Source: Bacteroides coprosuis DSM 18011 (GTDB lineage Bacteria > Bacteroidota > Bacteroidia > Bacteroidales > Bacteroidaceae). From it: a stretch of DNA of 64,000 nt. How positions within the stretch are numbered: the first letter of the stretch is position 1; each line of letters begins with the position of its first letter. Both the position numbers and the translations under genes were made by a program. Where the stretch lies: positions 1,170,780 through 1,234,779 of the forward strand of contig CM001167.1 in NCBI GenBank assembly GCA_000212915.1, written 5' to 3'. This document shows, one piece after another, positions 45,165 through 53,275 of this stretch. Under the pieces are notes generated by a model. It saw nothing but the letters and a program-made list of their open reading frames with translations. It had not been told where the DNA came from and ran no database searches.

Positions 45165-45291
45165 GTTTCGAAATTGAAGGTACTGATAATCAATACATTT
45201 ATTAGGTATAAGTGCCTTCGTGATAAATAATATTTCGGGATGAAACCACTGTTTCGGCAGGCCCGGATAGTACTAACTAAATTCGAGTTAC
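45165..45291 (+). promoter_or_regulatory. Structured 5-prime leader of the redoxin-like gene
   Basis: The leader folds by eye into two stem-loops. Stem A pairs 45176-45184 with 45211-45219 over 9 bp including a G-U, with an inner ATAC/GTAT pair. Stem B pairs 45234-45239 with 45262-45267 (including a G-U) and encloses a hairpin GAAAC-CACT-GTTTC at 45242-45255. It is richer in GC than its surroundings. It does not match any riboswitch class I can recall, so a regulatory role is a guess. Confidence 0.45.
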
Positions 45292-45864
45292 ATGAGACAT
45301 GTAAAATGGATTTTTGTTGTATTACTAGCAAGTTCCTTGACTTCTTTTGTAGACAAAGGCAAATCTACCGGAGGTTTGAATGTGGGTGATGTAGCCCCTG
45401 ATATTGATATCGAACCTACATCAAATAAAGCAAATAATGCAGATTTTTCTCTTTCTGACGTCAAAGGAAAATATGTATTACTTAGTTTCTGGGCCAGTTA
45501 CGATGCACAATCCCGGATGCAAAATATAAAAATGAGCAATGTGCTAAAGTCAACTGATCTCAGTATTGAGATGGTCTCTATCTCTTTTGATGAGTTTTCG
45601 TCAATATATAAAGAGACATTACGTATTGATAATATAAATACATCTAATTGTTACTTAGTGCCAGATGGTAACAAATCTACGATTTATAAGACGTATAAAT
45701 TAGATCGTGGATTTAAAAATTACTTATTGGATGAAGATGGCGTGATTATAGCCAAAGACATCACGGCTGCTGAGCTTCCTACTTTATTGCGTATGGCATC
45801 ATCGTATTATACTGATGCGAGAGCTTTGAAAAGGGAAGGCTATAATTTAAGGGTTAAAATATAA
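45292..45864 (+). CDS. Redoxin-like exported protein lacking active-site cysteines
   Basis: A 190-residue thioredoxin/AhpC-TSA fold protein with an N-terminal signal (WIFVVLLASSLTSFV). GLNVGDVAPDIDIEP and DFSLSDVKGKYVLLSFWA are classic redoxin segments, but where WCxxC should be it reads FWASYDAQSR (66-75), with no cysteine. The only cysteine (NTSNCYLV) lies later. It therefore cannot act as a standard thiol oxidoreductase; a binding or scaffold role is possible. It is preceded by a folded leader and followed by a terminator. Confidence 0.75.
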   Translation: MRHVKWIFVVLLASSLTSFVDKGKSTGGLNVGDVAPDIDIEPTSNKANNADFSLSDVKGKYVLLSFWASYDAQSRMQNIKMSNVLKSTDLSIEMVSISFDEFSSIYKETLRIDNINTSNCYLVPDGNKSTIYKTYKLDRGFKNYLLDEDGVIIAKDITAAELPTLLRMASSYYTDARALKREGYNLRVKI

Positions 45865-45925
45865 ATTTTATACTTGCAAAATTAAACTCTTAAATAGGTT
45901 AATAAGGAAATAAATACAACAAAAT

Positions 45926-45970
45926 AAAACCGTTGACAAAGAGATTATTCTCTATGTTAGCGGTTTTTTT
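45926..45970 (+). terminator. Terminator of the redoxin-like gene
   Basis: A 12-bp stem with two G-U pairs (45927-45938 with 45955-45966), an inner AGAG/CTCT pair, and seven T residues (45964-45970). Confidence 0.8.
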
Positions 45971-46184
45971 ATGCTTTCAAATTTGAAATATATTGACTAA
46001 TATTTCTTTTAAAAAAAACATATATTATACGAGTAACTCACTTAATTTCATTAATTTTGTGCGTGCTGTCTAGAAGGTACTGCTATATATAATAGCAATT
46101 ATTTTAGATAGACTTTAAATTATTCTAATTTATTGTTCAATGTACAATCGTTTTCACAAGACATTTATTCCTTTAATTCTGCCT
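45971..46184. other. Intergenic region upstream of the PurF-like gene
   Basis: AT-rich spacer. It contains a -7 box TAATTTTG at 46052-46059 (no clear -33) and a small hairpin TGCTAT/ATAGCA at about 46080-46098. No copy of the 22-bp repeat was seen. Confidence 0.45.
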
Positions 46185-46217
46185 ATGTGCGGACGATTTA
46201 TTGCTAACCTACAATGA
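46185..46217 (+). CDS. Ten-codon mini-ORF coupled to the PurF-like gene
   Basis: ATG at 46185 opens MCGRFIANLQ and stops at TGA 46215-46217, which overlaps the next ATG (46214) as ATGA. The MCGRF start is the N-terminus of SRAP (YedK/HMCES) proteins, but nothing else of that family follows. It could be a leader peptide giving translational coupling, a decayed gene start, or chance. Confidence 0.3.
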   Translation: MCGRFIANLQ

Positions 46218-48100
46218 AAGAACTAAGACATGAATGTGGCGTTGCCATGATTCGCCTACTCAAACCTCTAGAGTATTATCAAGAAAAGTATGGAACTTGG
46301 ATGTATGCCATCAATAAGCTCTATTTGCTTATGGAAAAGCAACATAACAGAGGGCAAGATGGAGCTGGTTTAGCCTGTGTTAAACTAGAAACAGAGCCTG
46401 GAGAAGAGTATATGTTCCGAGAGCGAGCCTTAGGTTCCAACGCTATTACTGAAATCTTTACTACCGTTCACTCTAACTTTAATGGATTAAGTTCCGAAAA
46501 ACTGAATGATGTTGCTTGGGCTAAGAAAAACCTCCCTTTTGCAGGAGAAATATTCTTGGGACACCTTCGTGATAATAGTACGGGGCGTGTAGGTATTGAA
46601 TATGTACACCCCTTCTTGCGTCGTAATAATTGGAGAGCAAAGAATCTGGCTCTATGTGGTAATTTTAGTATGACCAACTTAGATGAGATTTTTACGCGCA
46701 TTACTGCGATTGGACAGCATCCACGTAAATATGCAGATGCTTATATTCTTCTTGAACAGATGGGGCATCGCTTGGATCGAGAAGTGGAAAGAGTTTTCGA
46801 TTTAGCAGAAGCAGAAGGCCATACTGGCATGGCTATCACCAATTATATTGAGAAGAATATAGAAACAGCCAATGTACTTCGTTCTAGTTGCAAAGATTGG
46901 GATGGTGGTTATGTTATGTGTGGGTTAACAGGTAGTGGCGAAAGTTTTGCACTGCGTGACCCATGGGGTATTCGACCAGCTTTTTATTATATGGATGATG
47001 AGATTGTTGTTTTGGCATCAGAAAGACCTGTAATCCAAACAACATTAAATGTCCGTGCCGAAGATGTGAAAGAACTAAACCCTGGACAATCCATGCTAAT
47101 TAGCAAAGATGGAAAAATCCGTTTTAGAAATATCTTAAAAGCACATGAAAATAAGGCTTGTTCTTTTGAGCGTATTTATCTTTCTCGTGGTAGTGATGTC
47201 GATATTTATAAAGAACGGAAACGACTTGGAGAGATGCTTATCCCTTCTATCTTGAAGGCTATAGATGACGACTTAGATCATACTGTGTTTTCTTTTATTC
47301 CTAATACAGCAGAAGTTGCATTCTATGGTTTGCTTGAGGGATTAGATATCTATTTAAATAAAGATAAAGCTAGACAAATTGCAGCTTTAGGTAATAAGCC
47401 TACTGTAGAACAAATGCAAGAGATCTTATCACACCGTATTCGCTCTGAGAAAGTAGCTATAAAGGATATCAAGTTGAGAACATTTATTGCTGAGTGTAAT
47501 AGTCGAAACGATTTAGCTACTCACGTGTATGATGTAACTTATGGTAGCTTGGTAGCAGGAGAAGATAATTTAGTTATTATTGACGATAGTATAGTAAGAG
47601 GTACTACTTTAAAGCAAAGCATTCTTAGCATACTAGATCGATTGAACCCCAAGAAAATAGTAGTGGTTTCCTCTTCTCCTCAAGTGAGGTATCCAGATTA
47701 CTATGGTATCGACATGACACGAATGGATGAGTTTATTGCTTTCCTTGCCGCTGTAGAACTATTAAAAGAACAAGGCAAGGTGAGTGTCATAGAAGATGCT
47801 TATAAAAAATCAAAAGCACAAATTAATAAGCCTCGCCAAGAAATGGTCAATTATGTGAAAGATATTTATGCACCATTTACAGATACTGAAGTAGCTGATA
47901 AAATAGCAGATATTGTTAAACCCGCTAATCTTCATGCCGAATTGGAAATAGTTTATCAGCCTATAGAAGGCTTACATGAAGCTTGCCCTAATCATAAAGG
48001 CGATTGGTATTTCACGGGTGATTATCCTACTACAGGAGGAGTGAAGTTATTGAATCAGGCATTTATTAATTATGTAGAAAAGAATTTCGATTTTAAATAA
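46214..48100 (+). CDS. Amidophosphoribosyltransferase-like protein (PurF family)
   Basis: A 628-residue protein with an N-terminal class II glutamine amidotransferase domain: the nucleophile would be Cys8 after a 7-residue propeptide (MKELRHECGVAM), and RGQDGAGLA plus LGHLRDNSTG follow. The C-terminal phosphoribosyltransferase domain carries the PRPP motif VIIDDSIVRGTTLK and PNTAEVAFYG. It is longer than the usual PurF of about 470-500 residues, with insertions in both parts. It may be a second PurF-type enzyme common in Bacteroidales. The reaction would be PRPP plus glutamine to phosphoribosylamine. Confidence 0.8.
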   Translation: MKELRHECGVAMIRLLKPLEYYQEKYGTWMYAINKLYLLMEKQHNRGQDGAGLACVKLETEPGEEYMFRERALGSNAITEIFTTVHSNFNGLSSEKLNDVAWAKKNLPFAGEIFLGHLRDNSTGRVGIEYVHPFLRRNNWRAKNLALCGNFSMTNLDEIFTRITAIGQHPRKYADAYILLEQMGHRLDREVERVFDLAEAEGHTGMAITNYIEKNIETANVLRSSCKDWDGGYVMCGLTGSGESFALRDPWGIRPAFYYMDDEIVVLASERPVIQTTLNVRAEDVKELNPGQSMLISKDGKIRFRNILKAHENKACSFERIYLSRGSDVDIYKERKRLGEMLIPSILKAIDDDLDHTVFSFIPNTAEVAFYGLLEGLDIYLNKDKARQIAALGNKPTVEQMQEILSHRIRSEKVAIKDIKLRTFIAECNSRNDLATHVYDVTYGSLVAGEDNLVIIDDSIVRGTTLKQSILSILDRLNPKKIVVVSSSPQVRYPDYYGIDMTRMDEFIAFLAAVELLKEQGKVSVIEDAYKKSKAQINKPRQEMVNYVKDIYAPFTDTEVADKIADIVKPANLHAELEIVYQPIEGLHEACPNHKGDWYFTGDYPTTGGVKLLNQAFINYVEKNFDFK

Positions 48101-48126
48101 CAGATATAAGAATAAGAAATAGAGAT

Positions 48127-48164
48127 AAGTGGGGCTTCCTATAAGTGGTAGCCTCACTTTTTTT
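48127..48164 (+). terminator. Terminator of the PurF-like gene
   Basis: A 10-bp stem with one G-U pair (48127-48136 with 48150-48159), followed by a run of T residues to 48164. Confidence 0.8.
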
Positions 48165-48242
48165 ATAGTCTGAAATTTAATTATCATAAATTGAAAATTG
48201 CTATTTTATGAACTCAATAAGAGATAAAATAAAGTTTATAAA

Positions 48243-48330
48243 CTCCCTTATTTACTACTGCGTCATTCAATCATTTTATCAGGGTTAAGAGAGTGTCTTG
48301 ACTAAGTCATGACATCATCATGTCGGTGTC
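48243..48330 (-). repeat. 22-bp lattice repeat, locus 2
   Basis: On the minus strand, from 48330, the units are GACACCGACATGATGATGTCAT, GACTTAGTCAAGACACTCTCTT, AACCCTGATAAAATGATTGAAT and GACGCAGTAGTAAATAAGGGAG, each exactly 22 bp. The first differs from locus 1 by one base, the third resembles the third unit of locus 1, and the fourth carries the GAC(G/T)(C/T)AGTA motif. It lies between the convergent PurF-like and Crp-type genes. The rest of this spacer (48165-48242, 48331-48484) shows nothing further. Confidence 0.75.
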
Positions 48331-48484
48331 AAAGTAATCTTATTGTTGAGTTTTTAGTGGAGTATCTTTTGTGCTTTTATATAAAACCTATTTATAGAAT
48401 AGAATAGTTTATTCCTTTTTTAATCTCTTTGAGTAAGCTTGAGAATAAGTTTATACGGCAAGATCTATTACTATAATCCTCTTT

Positions 48485-49156
48485 CTATTTAAGCGTGTGA
48501 AAAGAAGGAATATGAATTATCTTTCTTTTTAAAGAAATCATGTTCCTATCTTTTAGCTCATTCAGCATTTTAGAGACATTTAAACGTGTGTCGTTTAATT
48601 GAAATGCTAAATCTTCCATAGTGATGTAAAGTGTAATGGGTTGGTCTACATTGTCAACATGACTTTTTATAAAATACTTAAATCGATCTGATAATTCATT
48701 GGTATATTTATTTTCCCAAATCAGATTATAAAGGCTGTGAGTGTTTCTGCTTAATATATTTAAATAATTGAGCTCAAATATAGGGTAGTTCATAAGTTCG
48801 GAGAGGACATAACTTTTCTCAATAGTCATTATATCACACTCTGATATTGTAGAATATGAGGCTTGGTAGGTAGGAGCTAAACCAAAAAGAGATTGTGGTT
48901 CTAGTAAGCAAGGGGCAGAAACAGATTGCTCTATTCGGAATACCTGATCTTTGCTATTTGTTACTTTAGTAAGTGAGCCTTCTAGTAAGAAAAACAATTT
49001 TGTACAGTTTTCTTCTTGTTCTATAATAGGGGTATTGGCTGGAATCGTTTGAAAGTGTAGTTTTACTTTTTCAATAATCTCAGTAATATCAGCCTGATTT
49101 AACCCTTGGAAAAGAGGTAGCTGTAAAAGTTTTTTATACATAGTGTGCATCGACAT
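48485..49156 (-). CDS. Crp/Fnr-family transcriptional regulator
   Basis: A 223-residue protein with an N-terminal cyclic-nucleotide-binding fold (LPLFQGLNQADITEIIEKV, then IEQEENCTKLFFLLEGSL) and a C-terminal winged helix (MEDLAFQLNDTRLNVSKMLNELKDRNMI). No Fnr-type cysteine cluster is present. The residues that bind cAMP in Crp are not conserved, so the ligand is unknown. Three in-frame ATGs lie at the start; the first (49156) is used. It is divergent from marC, but there is no evidence that marC is its target. Confidence 0.82.
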   Translation of the reverse strand: MSMHTMYKKLLQLPLFQGLNQADITEIIEKVKLHFQTIPANTPIIEQEENCTKLFFLLEGSLTKVTNSKDQVFRIEQSVSAPCLLEPQSLFGLAPTYQASYSTISECDIMTIEKSYVLSELMNYPIFELNYLNILSRNTHSLYNLIWENKYTNELSDRFKYFIKSHVDNVDQPITLYITMEDLAFQLNDTRLNVSKMLNELKDRNMISLKRKIIHIPSFHTLK

Positions 49157-49222
49157 TTCTCCTTCTTTAGTTGAAATATAGTGTAAAAATAGTGAATCGT
49201 TATATTTTATTACAAGGTATAG

Positions 49223-49251
49223 TTGAATATCTCTAAATATATCTATATTTG
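49223..49251 (+). promoter_or_regulatory. Promoter of marC
   Basis: TTG at 49223-49225, an 18-bp spacer and TATATTTG at 49244-49251. It overlaps the first codon of the longest marC frame, which therefore cannot be the true start. Confidence 0.6.
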
Positions 49252-49287
49252 TATATTCTCTGTATATTTAACCTTAACACTATTACT

Positions 49288-49878
49288 ATGTTATCATCAT
49301 TTAGTTTCCAGCAGGCCATAAGTGCTTTTTTAATCCTCTTTGGTATTATTGATATCACAGGATCAATACCTATCATATTAAATTTAAAAGCTAGAGGAAA
49401 GACCATACACCCCATGAGAGCTACACTCATCTCATTTGCTCTTTTACTTGTGTTTTTCTATGCTGGTGAGTTGATGCTTCAACTTTTTGATATTGATATT
49501 GAGTCTTTTGCAATAGCAGGGGGGCTCGTGTTGTTTATAATGGCTATTGAAATGCTCTTGGATATTGAAATATTTAAGTACAAAGGACCATCAGATGAAG
49601 CAACTATTATCCCATTGGTATTCCCTTTAGTTGCTGGTCCGGCTGCTTTTACCACTCTGTTAACTCTAAGATCAACCTTTGATAGTGTAAATATTCTTAC
49701 AGGCTTAAGTTTGAATATGATATATGTATTCTTTGTTTTGAGTGCAACAAATGTTATTCAACGAATATTAGGTAAAAGTGGTATTTATATTGTACGTAAA
49801 TTCTTCGCAATTATATTATTAGCTATTTCAGTCGAAGTAATAATTTCCAATATATATGGACTTACAAACAATTGTTAA
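49288..49878 (+). CDS. MarC-family integral membrane protein
   Basis: A 196-residue protein with about six hydrophobic spans, from ATG 49288. The family pattern is visible in ISAFLILFGIIDITGSIPIIL and ATIIPLVFPLVAGPAAFTTLL. MarC/YchE proteins are called NAAT transporters, but their substrates are not settled. It is a single gene, divergent from the Crp-type regulator, and is followed by a 26-bp palindrome 96 bp after the stop. Confidence 0.88.
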   Translation: MLSSFSFQQAISAFLILFGIIDITGSIPIILNLKARGKTIHPMRATLISFALLLVFFYAGELMLQLFDIDIESFAIAGGLVLFIMAIEMLLDIEIFKYKGPSDEATIIPLVFPLVAGPAAFTTLLTLRSTFDSVNILTGLSLNMIYVFFVLSATNVIQRILGKSGIYIVRKFFAIILLAISVEVIISNIYGLTNNC

Positions 49879-49973
49879 GTAGATAGTTGAGTTATATTGA
49901 GTAAAGTTTGTATTTCTTACAAAAATTGATACTTGTAAATTTTACTCCTTACATAAAAGTATGTACCTTGTAG

Positions 49974-49999
49974 TAGAATGCAAATTAATTTGCATTCTA
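49974..49999. repeat. 26-bp perfect palindrome upstream of the debranching-enzyme gene
   Basis: TAGAATGCAAAT (49974-49985), centre TA, then its exact reverse complement (49988-49999), followed by TTTT. It could be a terminator of marC, an operator, or a 5-prime hairpin of the glycogen operon, since a weak -7-like box (TACCTTG, about 49963) lies just upstream. Confidence 0.6.
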
Positions 50000-50034
50000 T
50001 TTTAACACTGTGAAAACTGGAAAATACTTATTGT

Positions 50035-51984
50035 ATGAGTTATTTACGATTTGATAGAACTGTAATGTTAAACCTTGAGGAGTCTTTACCTCGCGAGGTT
50101 TTAAGAACCAATAAATCGGGAGCCTATCATTGTACTACAATTGTTGACTGTAATACTAGAAAATATCATGGTTTACTTGTTGTACCTATACCTGAACTAG
50201 GAGATGATAATCATGTTTTGCTTTCATCCCTAGATGAGACTGTTATTCAACATGGAGCCGAGTTTAATTTGGCATTGCATGAATATAATGGCGGTCACTT
50301 TAGTCCGAATGGGCACAAGTATATAAGGGAGTTCGATTGTGAAAAGATACCCGCTACCATTTATAGAGTAGGAGGGGTTATTTTAAAAAAAGAAAAAATA
50401 TTTGTGCGTCATGAGCAACGTATATTAATCAGATATACATTGCTTGATGCACATTCAAAAACCACTATACGCTTTAAGCCTTTCTTGGCATTTAGGAAAG
50501 TAACTACCTGTACTCATGAGAATGATGCTATCAACAAACATTATGATGAGGTAAAGTGTGGTATTAAAACGAGTTTATATCCAGGCTACCCAGAGTTATA
50601 TATGCAACTCAGTAAGCAGGGTAATTTTATATTCACACCAGACTGGTATAGAAACTTTGAATTCCGAAAAGAACGTGAGAGAGGTCATGATTATAGCGAA
50701 GATCTTTATGTGCCAGGCTATTTTGAAACACCAATGGCTAAAGGTGAGTGTGTGGTATTTTCTGCTGGATTATCAGAAACAGAACCTACAAATCTAAAAC
50801 AACTTTTCGATCAAGAAATAGCAGCACGTACTCCTCGTGATAGCTTTGAACATTGTTTAAAAAACTCAGCTCAACAGTTTTATAATAAGCAAGGAAATCG
50901 TAGCTACATTGTAGCTGGGTATCCTTGGTATAATAAACAAAGAGCAAGAGATCTTTTTGTTTCACTTCCTGGATTGACTTTAACAACCGATCATAGAGAT
51001 TGGTTTGAGAAAGTAATGGATACAGCACAAGATAAAGTGTCTGCCTTCATGACTACTCAAGGAGGTGATGAAGGACAGTTGAAAGATTTAGGAGATTCCG
51101 ATGTCCTATTATGGATTATTTGGGCTTTACAAGAATATGCAAAAGCTACATCATTACTTGATTGTAAGAATAAATATGGCTCATTCATTTTTGATATTAT
51201 TAAATATATCAAATCTCATAAGCATCCTAATTTGTTTTTACATGCTAATGGCTTGCTTTATACCAATGGCAAGAATAAACCTGTAACATGGATGAATGCT
51301 GTAGTAGAAGGTAAACCTGTTACTCCTCGAAGTGGCTATGTTGTAGAAATAAATGCTTTGTGGTACAATGCGCTAAGATTTGTAGAAAGTATATATGAGA
51401 TGGATTCGACATCTGTAGTACCTCCTGCACTTAAAGAGCTTATCACAGCAGTAGAACATTCTTTTGCTTCTACTTTCCTCAATAAATATGGCTATTTATA
51501 TGATTATGTAGATGGTAGTCACGTTGATTGGAGCGTACGCCCTAATATGATACTAGCTGTTGGGTTAGATTATTCTCCACTAGATAAAAAACAGATGAAA
51601 TCTGTATTGGATATTGTAACCAAAGAGTTACTTACGCCAAAAGGATTGCGATCATTGAGTCCCAAAAGTATGGGATATAATCCTATATACATTGGTTCTA
51701 TTAGAGATCGAGGTTATGCGTACCACCAAGGAACAGCATGGCCATGGTTAATGGGATTTTATACTCAAGCTTATTTAAAACTGCATAAGAGAAGTGGTGT
51801 ATCTTTTATAGAGCGTCAGTTAATCGGGTTTGAATCTGAAATGAGTAATAACTGCATAGGATCACTATCTGAATTATACGATGGAAATCCTCCATTCAAA
51901 GGGCGAGGAGCAATTTCATTTGCTATGAATACCGCAGAAATTCTGAGAGTATTAAAAATATTATCAAATTATTATTTAGAATAG
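50035..51984 (+). CDS. Glycogen debranching enzyme (GH133-like)
   Basis: A 649-residue amylo-alpha-1,6-glucosidase-type protein. The N-terminal domain (NKSGAYHCTTIVDCNTRKYHGLLVVPIP) matches the bacterial/archaeal GDE N-terminal family, and the C-terminal alpha/alpha barrel contains YAYHQGTAWPWLMGFY and FEIN-like VVEINALWYNALRF. It hydrolyses alpha-1,6 branches of glycogen or related alpha-glucan. There is no signal peptide, so it is cytoplasmic. It is the first gene of an operon with GT4 and GH57 genes and starts after a perfect palindrome. Confidence 0.88.
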   Translation: MSYLRFDRTVMLNLEESLPREVLRTNKSGAYHCTTIVDCNTRKYHGLLVVPIPELGDDNHVLLSSLDETVIQHGAEFNLALHEYNGGHFSPNGHKYIREFDCEKIPATIYRVGGVILKKEKIFVRHEQRILIRYTLLDAHSKTTIRFKPFLAFRKVTTCTHENDAINKHYDEVKCGIKTSLYPGYPELYMQLSKQGNFIFTPDWYRNFEFRKERERGHDYSEDLYVPGYFETPMAKGECVVFSAGLSETEPTNLKQLFDQEIAARTPRDSFEHCLKNSAQQFYNKQGNRSYIVAGYPWYNKQRARDLFVSLPGLTLTTDHRDWFEKVMDTAQDKVSAFMTTQGGDEGQLKDLGDSDVLLWIIWALQEYAKATSLLDCKNKYGSFIFDIIKYIKSHKHPNLFLHANGLLYTNGKNKPVTWMNAVVEGKPVTPRSGYVVEINALWYNALRFVESIYEMDSTSVVPPALKELITAVEHSFASTFLNKYGYLYDYVDGSHVDWSVRPNMILAVGLDYSPLDKKQMKSVLDIVTKELLTPKGLRSLSPKSMGYNPIYIGSIRDRGYAYHQGTAWPWLMGFYTQAYLKLHKRSGVSFIERQLIGFESEMSNNCIGSLSELYDGNPPFKGRGAISFAMNTAEILRVLKILSNYYLE

Positions 51985-51998
51985 GAGGGAGGTAATAG

Positions 51999-53264
51999 AT
52001 GAAAGTTTTAATGTTTGGGTGGGAGTTTCCACCACATATTTTAGGAGGGTTGGGTACAGCCAGTTTTGGTATGACAAAAGGTCTCTCAGCTCATAAAGAT
52101 GTAGATATTACCTTCTGTGTACCTAGATTACATGGTGATGAAGATCATAGCTTTATTAAGCTAATCGGAATGAGTAATGTTCCTGTAGTTTGGAAAGATG
52201 TAAATATGGACTATGTGAAATCTAGAATTGATGGCTTGATGGATCCTCAGTACTTCTTTGAACTACGCAATCGCATTTATGCAGACTTTAGCTCAATCTT
52301 CACCAATGATTTGGGCTGTATTGATTTCTCAGGTCAGTATCCCGAAAACATTCAAGAAGAAATAAACAATTACTCAATAGCAGCTGGTGTAGTAGCTCGT
52401 GAAGAAGAATATGATATTATTCACTCTCACGATTGGGTAACTTATCCTGCAGGAATTCACGCAAAATTAGTTTCAGGTAAACCTTTAGTCATTCACGTAC
52501 ATGCTACCGACTTTGATAGAAGTAGAGGAAATGTAAATCCAGTAGTGTATAACATTGAGAAAAATGGAATGGATTATGCGGATCATATTCTTTGTGTTAG
52601 TGAATTGACTAGGCAAACTGTTATAAATAATTATAACCAGTCTCCTTCGAAAGTATCTGTGATGCACAATGCTGTGATGCCACTGTCTGATGAGATACAG
52701 GCAATTGTCCCCAAGAAATTTGAAAAGGAAAAATTAGTTACATTCCTAGGACGAATTACCATGCAAAAAGGGCCAGAGTATTTTGTTGAGGCAGCTGCAT
52801 TAGTTTTGCAAAAGCTGAAAAATGTACGCTTTGTTATGGCGGGTAGTGGAGATATGATGAATGATATGATCATCATGGCGGCTCAAAAAGGAATTGCTGA
52901 TCGCTTCCATTTTCCTGGATTTATGCGTGGGAAAGAGGTGTATGAGGTGTTGAAAGCTAGTGATGTCTATATCATGCCATCGGTGTCAGAGCCTTTTGGT
53001 ATTTCGCCTCTTGAAGCTATGCAATGTAGTGTTCCCACAATCATTTCAAAACAATCTGGCTGTGCAGAGATTTTATCTAAATGTATTAAAGTAGATTATT
53101 GGGATATACAAGCTATAGCAGATGCAATTTATGCGATATGTACTTACCCTGCTCTTTATGAGTACTTGCAAGATGAAGGAAAAAAAGAAGTAGATGAGAT
53201 TAAATGGGAGTACGTAGGGGATAGGCTCAAAAAGAAATATGAACAAATAATTAAAAAGCACTAA
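51999..53264 (+). CDS. GT4/GT5-type glycosyltransferase (glycogen synthase-like)
   Basis: A 421-residue GT-B fold transferase. The N-terminus MKVLMFGWEFPPHILGGLG is the synthase-type nucleotide-sugar start, HSHDWVTYPAGIHAK and HVHATDFDRSRGN follow, and the C-terminal motif is SVSEPFGISPLEAMQCSVP, with the E-x7-E pattern of retaining enzymes. Placed between a debranching enzyme and a GH57 gene, it probably elongates alpha-glucan. An unusually strong GGAGGGAGG lies 7 bp before the ATG, rare in this group. Confidence 0.85.
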   Translation: MKVLMFGWEFPPHILGGLGTASFGMTKGLSAHKDVDITFCVPRLHGDEDHSFIKLIGMSNVPVVWKDVNMDYVKSRIDGLMDPQYFFELRNRIYADFSSIFTNDLGCIDFSGQYPENIQEEINNYSIAAGVVAREEEYDIIHSHDWVTYPAGIHAKLVSGKPLVIHVHATDFDRSRGNVNPVVYNIEKNGMDYADHILCVSELTRQTVINNYNQSPSKVSVMHNAVMPLSDEIQAIVPKKFEKEKLVTFLGRITMQKGPEYFVEAAALVLQKLKNVRFVMAGSGDMMNDMIIMAAQKGIADRFHFPGFMRGKEVYEVLKASDVYIMPSVSEPFGISPLEAMQCSVPTIISKQSGCAEILSKCIKVDYWDIQAIADAIYAICTYPALYEYLQDEGKKEVDEIKWEYVGDRLKKKYEQIIKKH

Positions 53265-53275
53265 TATACAAAGTT

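Noticed and set aside
45165-45291. A cobalamin or TPP riboswitch in the redoxin leader
   Set aside because: A CCACTG segment recalls cobalamin elements, but the B12 box and the TPP CTGAGA motif are missing.
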